From positions 22,265,261-22,329,260 of the forward strand of contig NC_003074.8 of assembly GCF_000001735.4 (NCBI RefSeq): DNA of 64,000 nt, read 5' to 3'. This stretch comes from Arabidopsis thaliana. Lineage: Eukaryota; Streptophyta; Magnoliopsida; Brassicales; Brassicaceae. Shown piece after piece: positions 1 to 12,768 of this stretch; position 1 is the first letter of the stretch, and every line of letters starts with the position of its first letter. The notes beneath the pieces are model-generated. The model saw nothing but the letters and a program-made list of their open reading frames with translations, made no database searches and had not been told where the DNA came from. A program made the position numbers and the translations under genes.

Positions 1-3000
1 GAAGACTGGGAAGATGCAGCCGATGTTTCTACACCAAAGCTGGAAACTGCAGATAATTCTGTGAATGCAAAGAGAGGTTCCTCAGATGAGGTCAGCGACA
101 ACTGCATCAATACAGAAAAGAAGTACTCCCGGGATTTCCTCCTAAAGTTTGCAGACCTGTGTACTGCTCTTCCTGAGGGATTTGACGTTTCGCCTGATAT
201 TGCTAATGCCTTGATTGTTGCATATATGGGTGCATCACATCATGAACATGATTCATATCCTACTCCTGGAAAGGTTATGGATCGCCAAGCAAGTGGTGCT
301 CGTTTAGATCGCCGTCCCAGCAACGTGGCTGGTGATGATAGATGGACGAAGAATCAGGGTTCTCTTCCAGCAGGATATGGGGGTAACGTAGGTTTCCGAC
401 CTGGTCAAGGAGGAAACTCGGGAGTTTTAAGAAACCCTCGTATGCAGGGACCAATTATATCTAGACCGATGCAACCTGTGGGTCCTATGGGAGGAATGGG
501 TAGAAATACCCCCGACTTAGAAAGGTGGCAACGTGGTTCAAATTTCCAACAAAAAGGACTTTTTCCTTCTCCGCACACTCCTATGCAAGTGATGCACAAA
601 GCCGAGAGAAAATACCAAGTGGGGACAATTGCAGATGAAGAACAAGCAAAACAAAGGCAGTTAAAGAGCATCCTGAACAAGTTGACCCCACAAAACTTTG
701 AGAAACTGTTTGAGCAAGTTAAAAGTGTCAACATTGACAACGCTGTTACACTTTCTGGTGTCATTTCACAGATATTTGACAAAGCCTTGATGGAGCCAAC
801 ATTCTGTGAGATGTATGCAGATTTCTGTTTTCATCTCTCTGGGGCGTTACCTGATTTTAATGAGAATGGTGAAAAGATTACCTTCAAAAGATTGCTTCTC
901 AATAAATGTCAGGAAGAATTCGAGAGGGGGGAGAAAGAAGAGGAGGAAGCCAGTAGAGTTGCCGAAGAAGGTCAAGTAGAACAAACCGAGGAGGAAAGGG
1001 AAGAGAAAAGACTTCAGGTGCGAAGGAGAATGCTTGGTAACATCAGACTTATTGGTGAGTTATACAAGAAAAGGATGTTGACTGAGAAAATCATGCACGC
1101 ATGCATCCAGAAGTTGCTCGGGTATAATCAAGATCCACATGAAGAGAATATTGAAGCTCTGTGTAAACTAATGAGTACGATAGGAGTTATGATCGATCAC
1201 AACAAAGCTAAGTTCCAGATGGATGGATATTTTGAGAAAATGAAAATGCTATCATGCAAACAAGAATTGTCTTCTAGGGTGAGGTTCATGTTGATCAATG
1301 CCATCGATCTGAGAAAGAACAAATGGCAGGAGAGAATGAAGGTCGAAGGGCCGAAAAAAATTGAGGAAGTGCACAGAGATGCTGCACAAGAACGCCAAAC
1401 TCAAGCGAATAGGCTTTCACGTGGACCCTCAATGAATTCGTCAGGAAGAAGGGGGCATATGGAGTTTAGTAGTCCTAGGGGAGGAGGAGGAATGCTATCA
1501 CCTCCAGCTGCCCAAATGGGTAGTTACCATGGACCACCTCAAGGTCGTGGCTTTAGTAATCAGGACATTCGATTTGATGACAGGCCATCTTATGAGCCTA
1601 GGATGGTTCCAATGCCGCAAAGGTCAGTATGTGAGGAGCCTATTACCTTGGGTCCGCAAGGTGGTCTTGGTCAGGGAATGTCTATTAGAAGGCCTGCAGT
1701 AGCATCAAACACTTATCAGTCTGATGCTACTCAGGCCGGTGGTGGAGATTCTAGGCGACCGGCCGGTGGTTTGAATGGTTTTGGCTCACATAGACCTGCA
1801 AGTCCTGTTACTCACGGACGGTCAAGTCCTCAAGAGCGGGGAACAGCTTATGTTCATAGGGAATTTGCAAGTCTGTCGCGTGCTTCTGATCTGTCACCAG
1901 AAGTTTCGTCCGCTAGGCAAGTACTACAAGGGCCATCAGCTACAGTAAACAGTCCTCGAGAAAATGCTTTGTCTGAAGAACAGTTAGAGAATCTGTCATT
2001 GTCCGCAATTAAGGAATATTACAGGTACTATATCTCTCCTTTCTTGCTGGTCATTTGTTTCATTCTTCGCAAAGTCATCAGATACTGCCACATTTAGGAA
2101 ATTATTCTGTGGGAACCTGTGTAGGTATAATTGGATCAAATTACAGTTCATTCGTTTACAGTTAGAGCGTTTGTTTACAACGACAGATCATCTGATAAAG
2201 TGTATATTTCTTGAAGTATGTAAATTAGAATTTGCTCCAAACAAAACGGCTTAAAAATACATATGAGAGACTTTGTTCTTTGACTTTAATAGAATCTCTA
2301 ATACAGGGGTAAACTCTGTTTTTTTTACTGACTGTGCGTTTTATGTATGATGTTAGTTTCTATTCGTTTACCCTCTTTATTATTGATAAGCACTCTGGTG
2401 CGTTCCAATGTGTTCTTGTGCAGTGCCCGAGATGAGAATGAGATTGGTATGTGCATGAAAGATATGAATTCACCAGCTTACCACCCAACAATGATTTCTC
2501 TCTGGGTAACTGATTCGTTTGAGAGAAAAGACAAAGAAAGGGATCTCTTAGCAAAGCTCCTTGTGAACCTCGTGAAATCTGCTGACAACGCCTTAAACGA
2601 AGTCCAGCTAGTGAAAGGGTAAGTAAACAAAGCCCATAAATCTTGAAGCCCTAGTCTAATCAAACGTCTGTTGCTTAAATCTTTTACTGCTTTTTTTTTC
2701 ACAGGTTTGAATCGGTTTTGAAAACCCTGGAGGATGCAGTAAATGATGCTCCAAAAGCAGCAGAGTTTCTTGGTAGAATATTTGGGAAAAGTGTGACAGA
2801 GAAAGTAGTGACATTGACAGAGATTGGTCGGTTAATCCAGGAAGGAGGAGAAGAACCAGGAAGTCTGATAGAGTTTGGATTAGGCGGCGATGTTCTTGGG
2901 AGTGTTTTGGAGATGATAAAAACAGAAGCTGGAGAAGAAACGTTGGTTGAGATTCGCCGGAGCTCAGGTCTGAGGATTGAAAATTTCAAACCTCATGCAC

Positions 3001-3035
3001 CTAACCGGTCTAAGATATTAGAGAAATTTACTTAG
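1..3035 (+). CDS. EIF4G: eIF4G, C-terminal half (5' part outside window)
   Basis: Scaffold subunit of the cytoplasmic cap-binding complex eIF4F, which bridges eIF4E, eIF4A and eIF3 for translation initiation. The reading frame is open from base 1, so the N-terminal half and eIF4E-binding site lie upstream of the window. Visible exons are 1-2024, 2424-2618 and 2705-3035, giving 849 residues. A MIF4G domain spans roughly nt 655-1340 (starts KLTPQNFEKLFEQV), with a Glu-rich insert at nt 915-1010. A Gly/Pro/Arg-rich linker follows, and then an MA3 domain from LSEEQLENLSL (about nt 1965) across both introns to the end at KILEKFT. Both junctions restore the frame (AG|T and GG|G). In Arabidopsis this would be the eIF4G locus also called CUM2. 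The family assignment is secure. Confidence 0.96.
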
Positions 3036-3542
3036 GAAAAAAAAATGGAACCATCTTTTGGGTTCCTTTCTTCTTCTCTTTTTTTGTTTCTCTCTTAAAA
3101 GTCTTTTCTCTTTTCAAGTGCTTCAAACAAAACTAATTTGTTATAAAGGGAGTTTCTCTATTTTATTATATAGCAAAAAACTTCCAAAATTTCTCATTTC
3201 TGTGTTTAACCTTTTCGTACATCAGTTTTAAAGCACAGAGAGCTCAATGTTCTTCCAATATCGTTATTAATAAATTTTGATTAAATTCAATCAAATCGGA
3301 GTTATATTACCACATGAGGTTAAAGGGCCATATTAAAAAGTCTGCACTTCATATGAGCAACAAGGCTTTTATGTCTTTATGGTTGATTTGATGGCCCATA
3401 TATGATAGTTCAAAGGCCCATATTAAAAAATGCCCTAACATGATTCGATTCGTATATAAAGACGCTTAATGTGACAAGCGAACTTGCTCATTAGGGTTTC
3501 TCATCTACGACGGCGTGGTGTTCCTCCTTCCTGCTCTGAAAA
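3036..3542. other. eIF4G 3' UTR and RPL37a promoter
   Basis: Holds the eIF4G 3' untranslated region (T-rich after the stop, possible poly(A) signals around 3140-3180) and the promoter of the ribosomal protein gene. No ORF of note. Confidence 0.7.
3393..3499 (+). promoter_or_regulatory. Ribosomal-protein type promoter: site II motifs, TATA box, telo-box
   Basis: Two GGCCCA motifs (3393-3398, 3415-3420) are site II elements (TGGGCC read on the other strand), followed by TATATAAA at 3453-3460 and the telo-box TTAGGGTTT at 3491-3499. The initiation codon is at 3543. Site II plus telo-box just downstream of the start is the known architecture of plant ribosomal protein genes and fits the gene that follows. 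The motifs are seen directly; their function is inferred. Confidence 0.75.
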
Positions 3543-4490
<948 letters not shown>

Positions 4491-5453
4491 AAGTCTGCTG
4501 GCTTTTTATATTTGGTTTCCTTGTTTTGACAATTTAAGTTTTGCAAACTCTATGCTTGTGATTTTGAATCAAGACTTATACATTGAGCAGTTTAAGCAGG
4601 TTTTTATTTTTTGTTGAGTTAATTTTCAAAGTTTCATTACCAATAGTTCTAGCTATATAACCTAAAGTTAGGCTTGAGGTTTTGAATGTTTGATCCTATT
4701 CAACACCTAATTATAAATCCTTGAATCCTGATCTAATGTGATGTTTCTTATACTTTATTTTGATCAGCACTTCTTTAACCCTATAACTTGGTAACAGTAT
4801 TCGCACGAGTCTTTACAGATCAAAATTTTTAGAGTTTGATGTGTGTTTTCAAAGTGCTTTACTAGAAATCCTTACGATAATACAATCTATAACTGAGTGT
4901 ACTAAGTTTAATTACACAAAAGTCGGTGAATAAACAAATACTAACGTTACTGGTTTTTATGTCTGGCAATGATCTCTTATAAAATCTATATATTGACTTG
5001 TTTATATGCTTTTGTGTCGTAATCATCCTAAGATATTGGTCCCTTGAGTGTATTTTAATGGCCATACATGTCTCATTATGATCTTTGATGAAATTGATTG
5101 ATCTAAGTTATACTTCAGTTGAAATTTATGAGTTTTACATGAAATTAGAAAAACGAATAATAATCCAACAGTTCAAAACAAAATCCAACTAACTGGGGAA
5201 AATCTTTTCGGAGACAACAACAAGACCCAAGTGTGTCGTTCTTTTCCCCCAATGAGCCAGGCTGTTGCACTTCTAAGTTTTCTTGGAACTTCATGAGATT
5301 CTTTCAAGATTCCATCTTTCAACTTCAGCTCTCATCCTCTAACCCAATGGTTGATGTATGCTCCAGTCACCGCAGCTATCGTTTCAGTTGCTCATCCGGA
5401 TGCAATTACAGAGCCACTAAATGTATCACCATTGAGAATGCAGAGCACTAGTA
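4491..5453. other. Tail-to-tail spacer between RPL37a and CKB3
   Basis: AT-rich spacer carrying the two converging 3' UTRs. Short ORFs here have no recognisable product and no splice or codon pattern. I see nothing else. Confidence 0.6.
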
Positions 5454-6702
5454 TCATGGTTTGTGTACCTTGAAGCCAAAGATTTTTGGGACATAGCTTT
5501 GAGTAGGCTTCTGCGGCTTTAAGTTCCCGTAAGTCATCAAGAACAAGTGAGGGAATGTGGTTCCAAAGTACGCTCCATCAATATCTGCACAAGTCATTTA
5601 AGGAAAACGCTAAGATACAATGACACTCAAGATCAGAGTGTCTCAACTGAAGCAAAATCAGACCTAAGCTTTCACTGAAATATTGAAATGGCAAAGCCAA
5701 AATTATGGATTATGAACAGAGAAAAAGGATACTGCCTTGGAATTTAGATCGCGGGTAAGATATATCCTCGCATTTAGGGCAGTATATCTTCACAGTACTC
5801 GATCTCGGGATATCGGATTGTCCAACTGGAAGACAAGACTGACCGCAACAGAAAACTCTCGGGCATCTCCCGAAATCACAGTTCTTGTACTTCTCAGTCT
5901 ACAGAGATCAATAAACAAGAGACGTCGTTAATCAAATAACGAAGCTAAAAGCACCAAAACATAAACAAAAGAGTAGAGAGATTCTCTCACTAACCATTGC
6001 AGCCATTCCTTTAGTAGTCAAAATGTAACGAACATGAATAAGACCATATAGCATCTCAGCAGCTGATTCCACCATTTCATGCTGTTCATCAGTAAACATC
6101 TCACCTAAACATAGATACAAGATTTCAGACCAAACTTTACTAGCTCCTTATTAACAAAAAAAGAAAGAAGAAGAAGAAGAGAGATGACTTACTGTTGGAA
6201 GCATCAACATCTAAAATGAGATCAAGTGCATAATCATAGTAAGGGACTTGACCACTTAAACCACAAAGATTGAAATCATCTTGAATATAATCTTCATCGA
6301 CTTCACAGAAGAAATCATTCCCTCTCAAATTACAAAACCAAGAGATCCACGACGTATCATCACCCTCCGATCCACTCACATCAGACCCTTCACTATCAGT
6401 TTCCGATTCCACTGCAACACCAAAAAAAAAAAATCATCAGAAAGAAAGCAATTAACCAACAAAAAGACTCACAGATGTGAAAAAGAGAGGAACAAACCAT
6501 CAGGAAGCTGAGTTTTAGTAGATGTGAAGGAAAAGGGATCTTTGTCTTTAGAAGAGAAAACCCTAGATGTGGTGGTGGAAGTTGAAGATTTCTCTAGTTT
6601 CTTATTGAGTGCATCGTTGATTCGTTTCCGATCAATAGCTCCACCGAGGATCTCTGATCTCGATGACCCACCACCACCTCCTCCACTACGTTCCTTGTAC
6701 AT
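5454..6702 (-). CDS. CKB3: Casein kinase 2 regulatory (beta) subunit
   Basis: Regulatory subunit of protein kinase CK2. The beta dimer holds two catalytic alpha subunits and tunes substrate choice; in Arabidopsis CKB3 acts on the clock factor CCA1. Exons in coding order are 6702-6498, 6411-6193, 6104-5995, 5898-5733 and 5584-5454, giving 276 residues. A plant-specific Gly/Ser-rich N-terminal extension ([20 protein letters not shown]) precedes an acidic Ser-rich stretch ([18 protein letters not shown], a likely autophosphorylation region), the [20 protein letters not shown] core, and the zinc finger with cysteines in [13 protein letters not shown] and YCPKCEDI. The start at 6702 gives the family's usual length; an in-frame ATG nine codons upstream (6729) is less likely. 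The family is certain. The number 3 comes from sequence recall and locus context. Confidence 0.96.
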
Positions 6703-9042
6703 AATTCGATTCCTTCTCCAAAAAGACAAGAAATTTGGAGATTAGATTCTCGAAAGTGTCAGACTTTCTGAGAAGCTTGAGAGAGAAAGGAAATTAGAGA
6801 GACGGAGAAATCTAGGGTTTTCTTCTTTTTAATTTTAATTTTTTTAAAAAAATTATATATAATTTTGGTAACAGAGTGGAGGACAGGACATAGGCGATGT
6901 AAAGATGGTCTCTCTTTCTCCTCTCAACTGTTTTGTTTTTTTTTGCTTTCCAGTTTTTGTTCTTTCTATTTTACAATGGGCTTCTATAATTGGGCCTTGT
7001 GTTAGCTAAAGTCAGTTTAGTCTCATTGCTTGCTTCCATCAGAAACGACCAAAACAGATGGGCCACAGCCCACATAAGATGAAATCCATAAATCGTGAAC
7101 AAACATGACAACCAACAAGATTACGATTTTTGGAATTAGAGTACATATACATGTTGGAACTTGGAAGATGCATTGGTCAACGGAGCTAGACCTGACAAAG
7201 GTCTTCGGATAATAATAATATCGTAAACATTAAGGAAACTTTTTAATTTTAAAAAATCGGACATGAAGAGCACGAATTGAACTCTATACAAAATCTAGAG
7301 TTGAATCGTGTTTCAGAAACTGAAGGTACACGAGCTTGTGGTGGCGTGGTGCACGACTCTGCATAAAACTCATTATATTATCTATTCAAAATCTAAGCAT
7401 TTGTTTCAGACAACACAAGTTTCATTTTTAAAAGATCTCGACTTACGACAAAAAAAAAAAAAAAGATCTCGACTTTTTTTGTTAGTTAAATACTACAATA
7501 GTTTGAGAAATATTTTGTATTTATTTTATTTTTTTTAGTTTGAGAAATATTTTGTATTTCTTCGTTTGTGTTCAAGTAAAGTTTGTGATCCACGTTTATA
7601 TACAAAATTGATAGATAAAAATTGGACTGGCATATCATGTAATATACACACCCAAACATAATTTTTGGGATCTAGAAACATTTGCTTGCAGAACGGAGCC
7701 TTTGTCGGAGAAAGTAGTCATGCCTCGTTACAACGACTTTTGACAATTTCCCAAAAGTTTTATAGAAGTTGTAAATTTAATACTAGTAGTTGTATATTGA
7801 AATTTTATTTTTGCATTAAACGGTAAGGATCTACTAATAATTGACATGTTACTAAGTGAATGTCTAATCACACGAACAAAAAGAAAAGGCAGTTTACACG
7901 CGGGTCGGCTATATTTGAACCATACCGGTGATAGTATTGGCCCACGCCTTAATGAAATTGTCGCACCCATGATACCGTGATCTCACTTATGTGGTTAGCT
8001 TTGTAAGACAACATTATTACTCTACATGCTATATTATCTTACTCGGATTCGATGTTTTGTTTTATTAAGAAAGTAAACAAAAACTAGATTGAAAGCTAAC
8101 CTTTAGATAGATTTTATTAAATAAAGTTTAATTTCGATAATGCATTTCCAAACTCGAAGCGTCACTAGTTGCAAACGGAAGTGTGGCACTAAGACTTTAC
8201 TAATCATATAATTCTGTGAGATTAGATTTCAATATTTTGATCAGGTAATTCAAAATTTTGTTGTTGCCTAACCATTCCTTAACCGCTCAGCTATTTTGAA
8301 TGTGTTAACAACCAAGTAGATCTTTGATTTTAAAGTATAACTTTCTAATGGTTGGTTAGTATATAGAAAAAATGAAAACAAATAACCATAAGTTAATTAT
8401 GTAATTCATTTCGAATTACTATTGTGTTACAGCAATATTCACGATGTTCACAACAGTAGAAAACAGAATCTTAAAAAGATGCTTAAAAATAGAGAAGATT
8501 GAAAGATAATAATAAAAAAAATGAATTAGAAGATTGTCGTTGACGTCGTCCGACTTAAATACCGATGACCGCACGAGTCATTATTTTCCGTTACTAAGCT
8601 TTTGATAGCGACTGAACAACACGCGCCAGATCCTTTAGTTGTAAATCCCCATTTTTATTTTCTTAAACCCAAAGAAAGAAAAAAAAGAAGAGAAACGGCC
8701 GAATCTTCATAAATTCCGCCATCTGTTAAGCTCAATCGCCGCCTAAACTCCGGCGACTCTCTCGGTAGATCTCTCAATCCTAACTGTTTTCGTCTATCTC
8801 TCTGTTGTATCTAAAAGCAGCGACGCCGATTTGTTCGTTTTCCGGCGGGTACATATAGTATGATTATCTCTGTTTAGGTGTTTTTGATCAGTTTCTCATG
8901 ATATGGATTCGCATTGCGTCTCTGTTTGATTCAGATTCCGAAAGTTCCGATTGATTCGATAACTTGTATTTGTTGTTTGTTTCTGCATTTGATAGAAGAT
9001 ATTTGGTGATTGAGGTGACTCGGAAGAGAGTGAGAGAGAGAG
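6703..9042. other. Head-to-head spacer: CKB3 and ELMO promoters
   Basis: The CKB3 leader carries a telo-box-like TAGGGTTTT near 6812. The ELMO leader (about 8650-9042) is pyrimidine-rich with the CCGGCG-type composition common in plant 5' UTRs. Between them is AT-rich DNA with two local duplications (7430-7559) and a TGACGTC motif near 8539. No convincing gene. Confidence 0.6.
7430..7559. repeat. Two nested short direct duplications
   Basis: A 15-nt unit (AAAAGATCTCGACTT) occurs at 7430-7444 and 7461-7475, separated by poly(A). A 23-nt unit beginning AGTTTGAGAAATATTTTG occurs exactly at 7500-7522 and 7537-7559. Both look like recent slippage or filler-type duplications. Confidence 0.85.
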
Positions 9043-11579
9043 ATGGATGATAGAGGAGGATCGTTCGTAGCAGTGAGAAGGATTTCACAAGGTCTAGAAC
9101 GAGGAAGTGTTTATCATTCTTCTTCTGGTAAATTTCATCTTCACTTTGTACGATGATTCTTTCTATTTTTTTTGCTTCTTCTGGAACAAACGCGTTTTCT
9201 CATCATTATACATCTCTATCTCTATTTCTCTCTCTCTCTCTCTCTCCCACTTTTTCCACGTTTTCTCTTTCTCTCTGTGTATTCGCTGGCGATTGCCTTT
9301 TTATCTGAGATTTAGTGTCGCAGATCTACCTTTCGCCATTTGCTTTTTCGTTGCTCTTTCTCATAAATTCGTGGAGTTTTTGTTATGTGTGTTGATCTTC
9401 TTTGTAAGTCCTATTTTTAGTATTTCCCATACGAAATTGTTTGCGTTGATTTCTCTAGTTGAGATTAGTCTTCTTCCCTGCAGATTCCATTTCTCTTTTT
9501 GACTATATTGCTAGTTTGTTTTTCCATGGAAGCATGTTTTGCTAAAATCTTTTGTTACTTGCTTCGATTTTGATAGTCAATAAGTTGAAGCTAATGGATG
9601 ATGTGTTCTGGAATCTTTGATTTTTCTTTCATCGTTCTGTATTTTGACAAGTCTGATGCTTAAATGACATTGTATGCTTCTCACGTATTAGTTATCGTAT
9701 TTGTAATATAAAAGTCAGCTAAAAGATGTTTGACTAGTCACCCTCTTGCATTAAGAAATCATTTCTTTATCAAAAAACATCACAATTCTGATTTTAATTT
9801 TATTGCAGCTGAGGTTGTAGCTGGATCGGCAGCGTGGTTAGGCCGTGGCCTTTCCTGTGTTTGTGTTCAGGGTAGAGACGGTGACCCTCGTCCTTCATTT
9901 GATCTAACGCCTGCTCAGGTACCATTTTCCTCTTTTTTAATTGGTTTACTTTATAATGATTGCTTGTTTCTCCTCTCATATTAGCTGACTTCTGGTTAGT
10001 ATTTTTCAAGTAGTATATATAACTTGTATGATCCTTATTGTCAATGCTTGCAGGAGGAATGCCTGCAGAGGTTGCAAAGCCGCATTGATGTTGCTTATGA
10101 CAGCTCAATACCTCAGCATCAGGTATGCTTTCCTTTATGGGCTGTGTTTGTAAGGACTGCTCACAACTAACTTGTTCCATAAATTAGATGGTCTCTGTTT
10201 CAAGTTTACCAGCTCTTCAGTTTTACTGTATGCTAGCTTCATTGGTCAAAACTCTACCTGCGTTTACATAAATATATTGTTTGCTATTTCATATGTGTGT
10301 AGGAAGCTCTAAAGGATCTTTGGAAACTTGCATTTCCTGAAGAAGAGCTACACGGAATTGTATCTGATCAGTGGAAGGAAATGGGTTGGCAGGGAAAAGA
10401 TCCATCGACAGATTTTAGGTAACGTCTCATCTCATTGTCATTATCCTTGGATTTTCCCACTTCAATTGACTCACAGTAGAGCATCTGGCAGGGGTGGTGG
10501 TTTTATTTCTCTCGAAAACTTGTTGTACTTCGCTAGGAAATTCCCGGTACGCCTTTATAATAACCAGTTGCAAATGCTTCTCAAAACTGTATTTTCGTTA
10601 AAACATTCAATTCCAGTGGCACCGTACTTGTATCCATCACATAGTATTTCGATCAGTTAATACCATTTCAATCCAGTCTCTCAATTCCTGATGCCACTTA
10701 TTTGTTTCCTGCAGAAATCTTTCCACGGCCTTCTGCGGAAACAGGTTGGCGATCGTTCTGTGTGGGAATACCCCTTTGCTGTTGCTGGCATCAATATAAC
10801 ATTCATGCTCATCCAGATGCTTGACCTTGAAGCAGGTACTACCACATTTATTATTTCCATGATTACATAGATATTCCTTTGTGAACTGTTGTTACATGCA
10901 TTAGGCAGCAATCTTGCAACAACTAGCTTAAATAGCAATTACCACTCCTTGTTTTCTTAATCTTATAACTGGGCATATGCATTAGTCTTGAGTACTTATT
11001 TTGAGTATCTTATTTGAGATACTCAGGTTCAGTAACAATATCCTACTAGTTGTGTATACTAACAATAGACACCCTTCAATTTTACAGTGAAACCACGAAG
11101 TATTGTTGGGGAAACATTTCTAAGATTCCTTTCGGGTAATTTTCAGACAATTCTGATATTATGACTTCTTCTTGTGTCACGAATTAGATTACTAAGCCTG
11201 TGTCCTACGACTTGTGTTGTCATCAGTGAACGAGTCTGCGTTTGACCTTCTTTATTGCATTGCCTTCAAGCTAATGGATCAGCAATGGCTATCCATGCGT
11301 GCTTCATACATGGAGTTTAACGTAAGTATATTCTGTAGCCTATACTAATGTCGCAACAAGTTATAGATTCGAAGAAACTTGGGTATTAATAGATTTGACT
11401 CTTGGTGTTTTATCTTGGGCTATACATAAGTTGATCAAATGAATTGTGGCTAAAGTGGTAGTTGTGTGGAATAACAGACTGTGATGAAATCAACAAGGCG
11501 GCAACTGGAGAGAGAGATTATGATTGAAGACATTACAAGTCTCGAAGATTTGCCATCATACAGTCTTCTCAGTCAATAG
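9043..11579 (+). CDS. ELMO/CED-12 domain protein
   Basis: The plant ELMO-domain family is related to the animal ELMO/CED-12 proteins that work with Dock GTPase exchange factors. A Rho/Rac- or Arf-GTPase role in plants is inference. The nine coding exons are 9043-9127, 9809-9918, 10054-10122, 10303-10418, 10492-10546, 10715-10835, 11088-11135, 11227-11321 and 11478-11579, giving 266 residues. The ELMO domain covers most of the protein; its signature GWQGKDPSTDFRGGGFISLE crosses the exon 4/5 junction. No signal peptide or membrane segment is visible. The start gives MDDRGGSFVAVRR; no upstream in-frame ATG competes. Exon 5 has a second in-frame AG acceptor 12 nt upstream (see findings). Intron 1 (681 nt) carries a CT microsatellite near 9221-9247. 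Tail-to-tail with the uclacyanin pair. Confidence 0.93.
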
Positions 11580-12768
11580 CAAATAGCTTACCAAAAACTA
11601 CTTTGTAAGTAGAAAGATCTAACAGCTCAGAAACCCTATATCAAAGCTAAAACAACAGCAGAGCAAGTAAGCAAGCAAAAAAGAAGACAAGGTTTCTCTC
11701 TCTCTCGCTCTTCACTCCATCTTCCTCGATATTAGTGTTGGTTCCATGAAATTTGGGTTGTTATTTCTATGAAACCAGGGTCAGATTTTGTTTCTTATGG
11801 GGTCAGATTTTCTAACTTGTGGTGCTTGTAAAACGTTGTTGGTTAGTTGGTGTTTTGGGCTAATAAATCATTTGGTTACATTTCCACTACTCAGAAGACC
11901 CAAAAAAGGACTCTCTCAACATTTAATGGCGCGATCTTGTGTAGCACATTTCAAATTTACAAATAAAAGACTCGTGATGAGATTTGTCTATACTACACAA
12001 AAATTTTGAAGTACGCTTCTCCACCAAATTTGTCTATACTAATCAATATGATTTTGCTTTTCTCTCTCGGTCCAATATTGACAACCTTTTTTGTGAATGA
12101 TCGGTTCTCCTTCACAAAGCTGAAGCTGATAATGGTGTCTTCTCCTTAACCATGTCAGTTTTATACCATCAATATCATAAACCGTACTAGCTATGACGGT
12201 CAAACAATGGACTGGTCTATTGCCACATAGTTCAATTTTTACCAGTCCATATAATAACCGGGTCCGCCAAGATGTGTATTTCACACTAGTCAAATGTAAT
12301 GTTGCTGTTGGAAATAAACTTGTTATTCAAAAAATACAAGTTGAGATGACTATATATATATATCTTACAATTTACAAACGGGTTAATTTAATACAACGTC
12401 TCTTTCTTTATACGATTTGGTTTTCTAATCTCTCTAAGCCGTCCTTTGACGCTCTAATTTGGCTTAGATATAAGACAACTTGTATTTCCTTATGTCCCAA
12501 AATTCGAACGGTAAATATTGTTCCAAGAGGAAGGAACCGGAATCTAAGATTAATTTGTACTGTACTCAATAAGCATGTAGAACATGATAACGATAACGCT
12601 GTGCTACGACCATGAGTAATAGAACAAAAGAGATCGAGTAAAGATAACAATAAGCAAAAAAGTATTGATGAAGAAAATAATTTATTACACACAAGAAGAG
12701 CACTTCATGATGGACTAGTTCGAAAGACCAAGACCAAAAATAGATCGAGGCAATTGTTGCGGGAATAT
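11580..12768. other. Tail-to-tail spacer between ELMO gene and uclacyanin-like gene
   Basis: Converging 3' UTRs and AT-rich DNA. It includes a 10-bp perfect inverted repeat at 12207-12250. Short ORFs (for example 12193-12615) have no recognisable product. Confidence 0.6.
12197..12260. repeat. Hairpin-forming inverted repeat
   Basis: ATGGACTGGT at 12207-12216 is followed by its exact reverse complement ACCAGTCCAT at 12241-12250. An outer CGGT/ACCG pair (12197-12200 with 12257-12260) brackets it symmetrically. Function unknown. Confidence 0.75.

Noticed and set aside
9107..9502. 131-codon ORF rich in Phe/Ser/Leu
   Set aside because: Reads through intron 1 of the ELMO gene, including its CT microsatellite.
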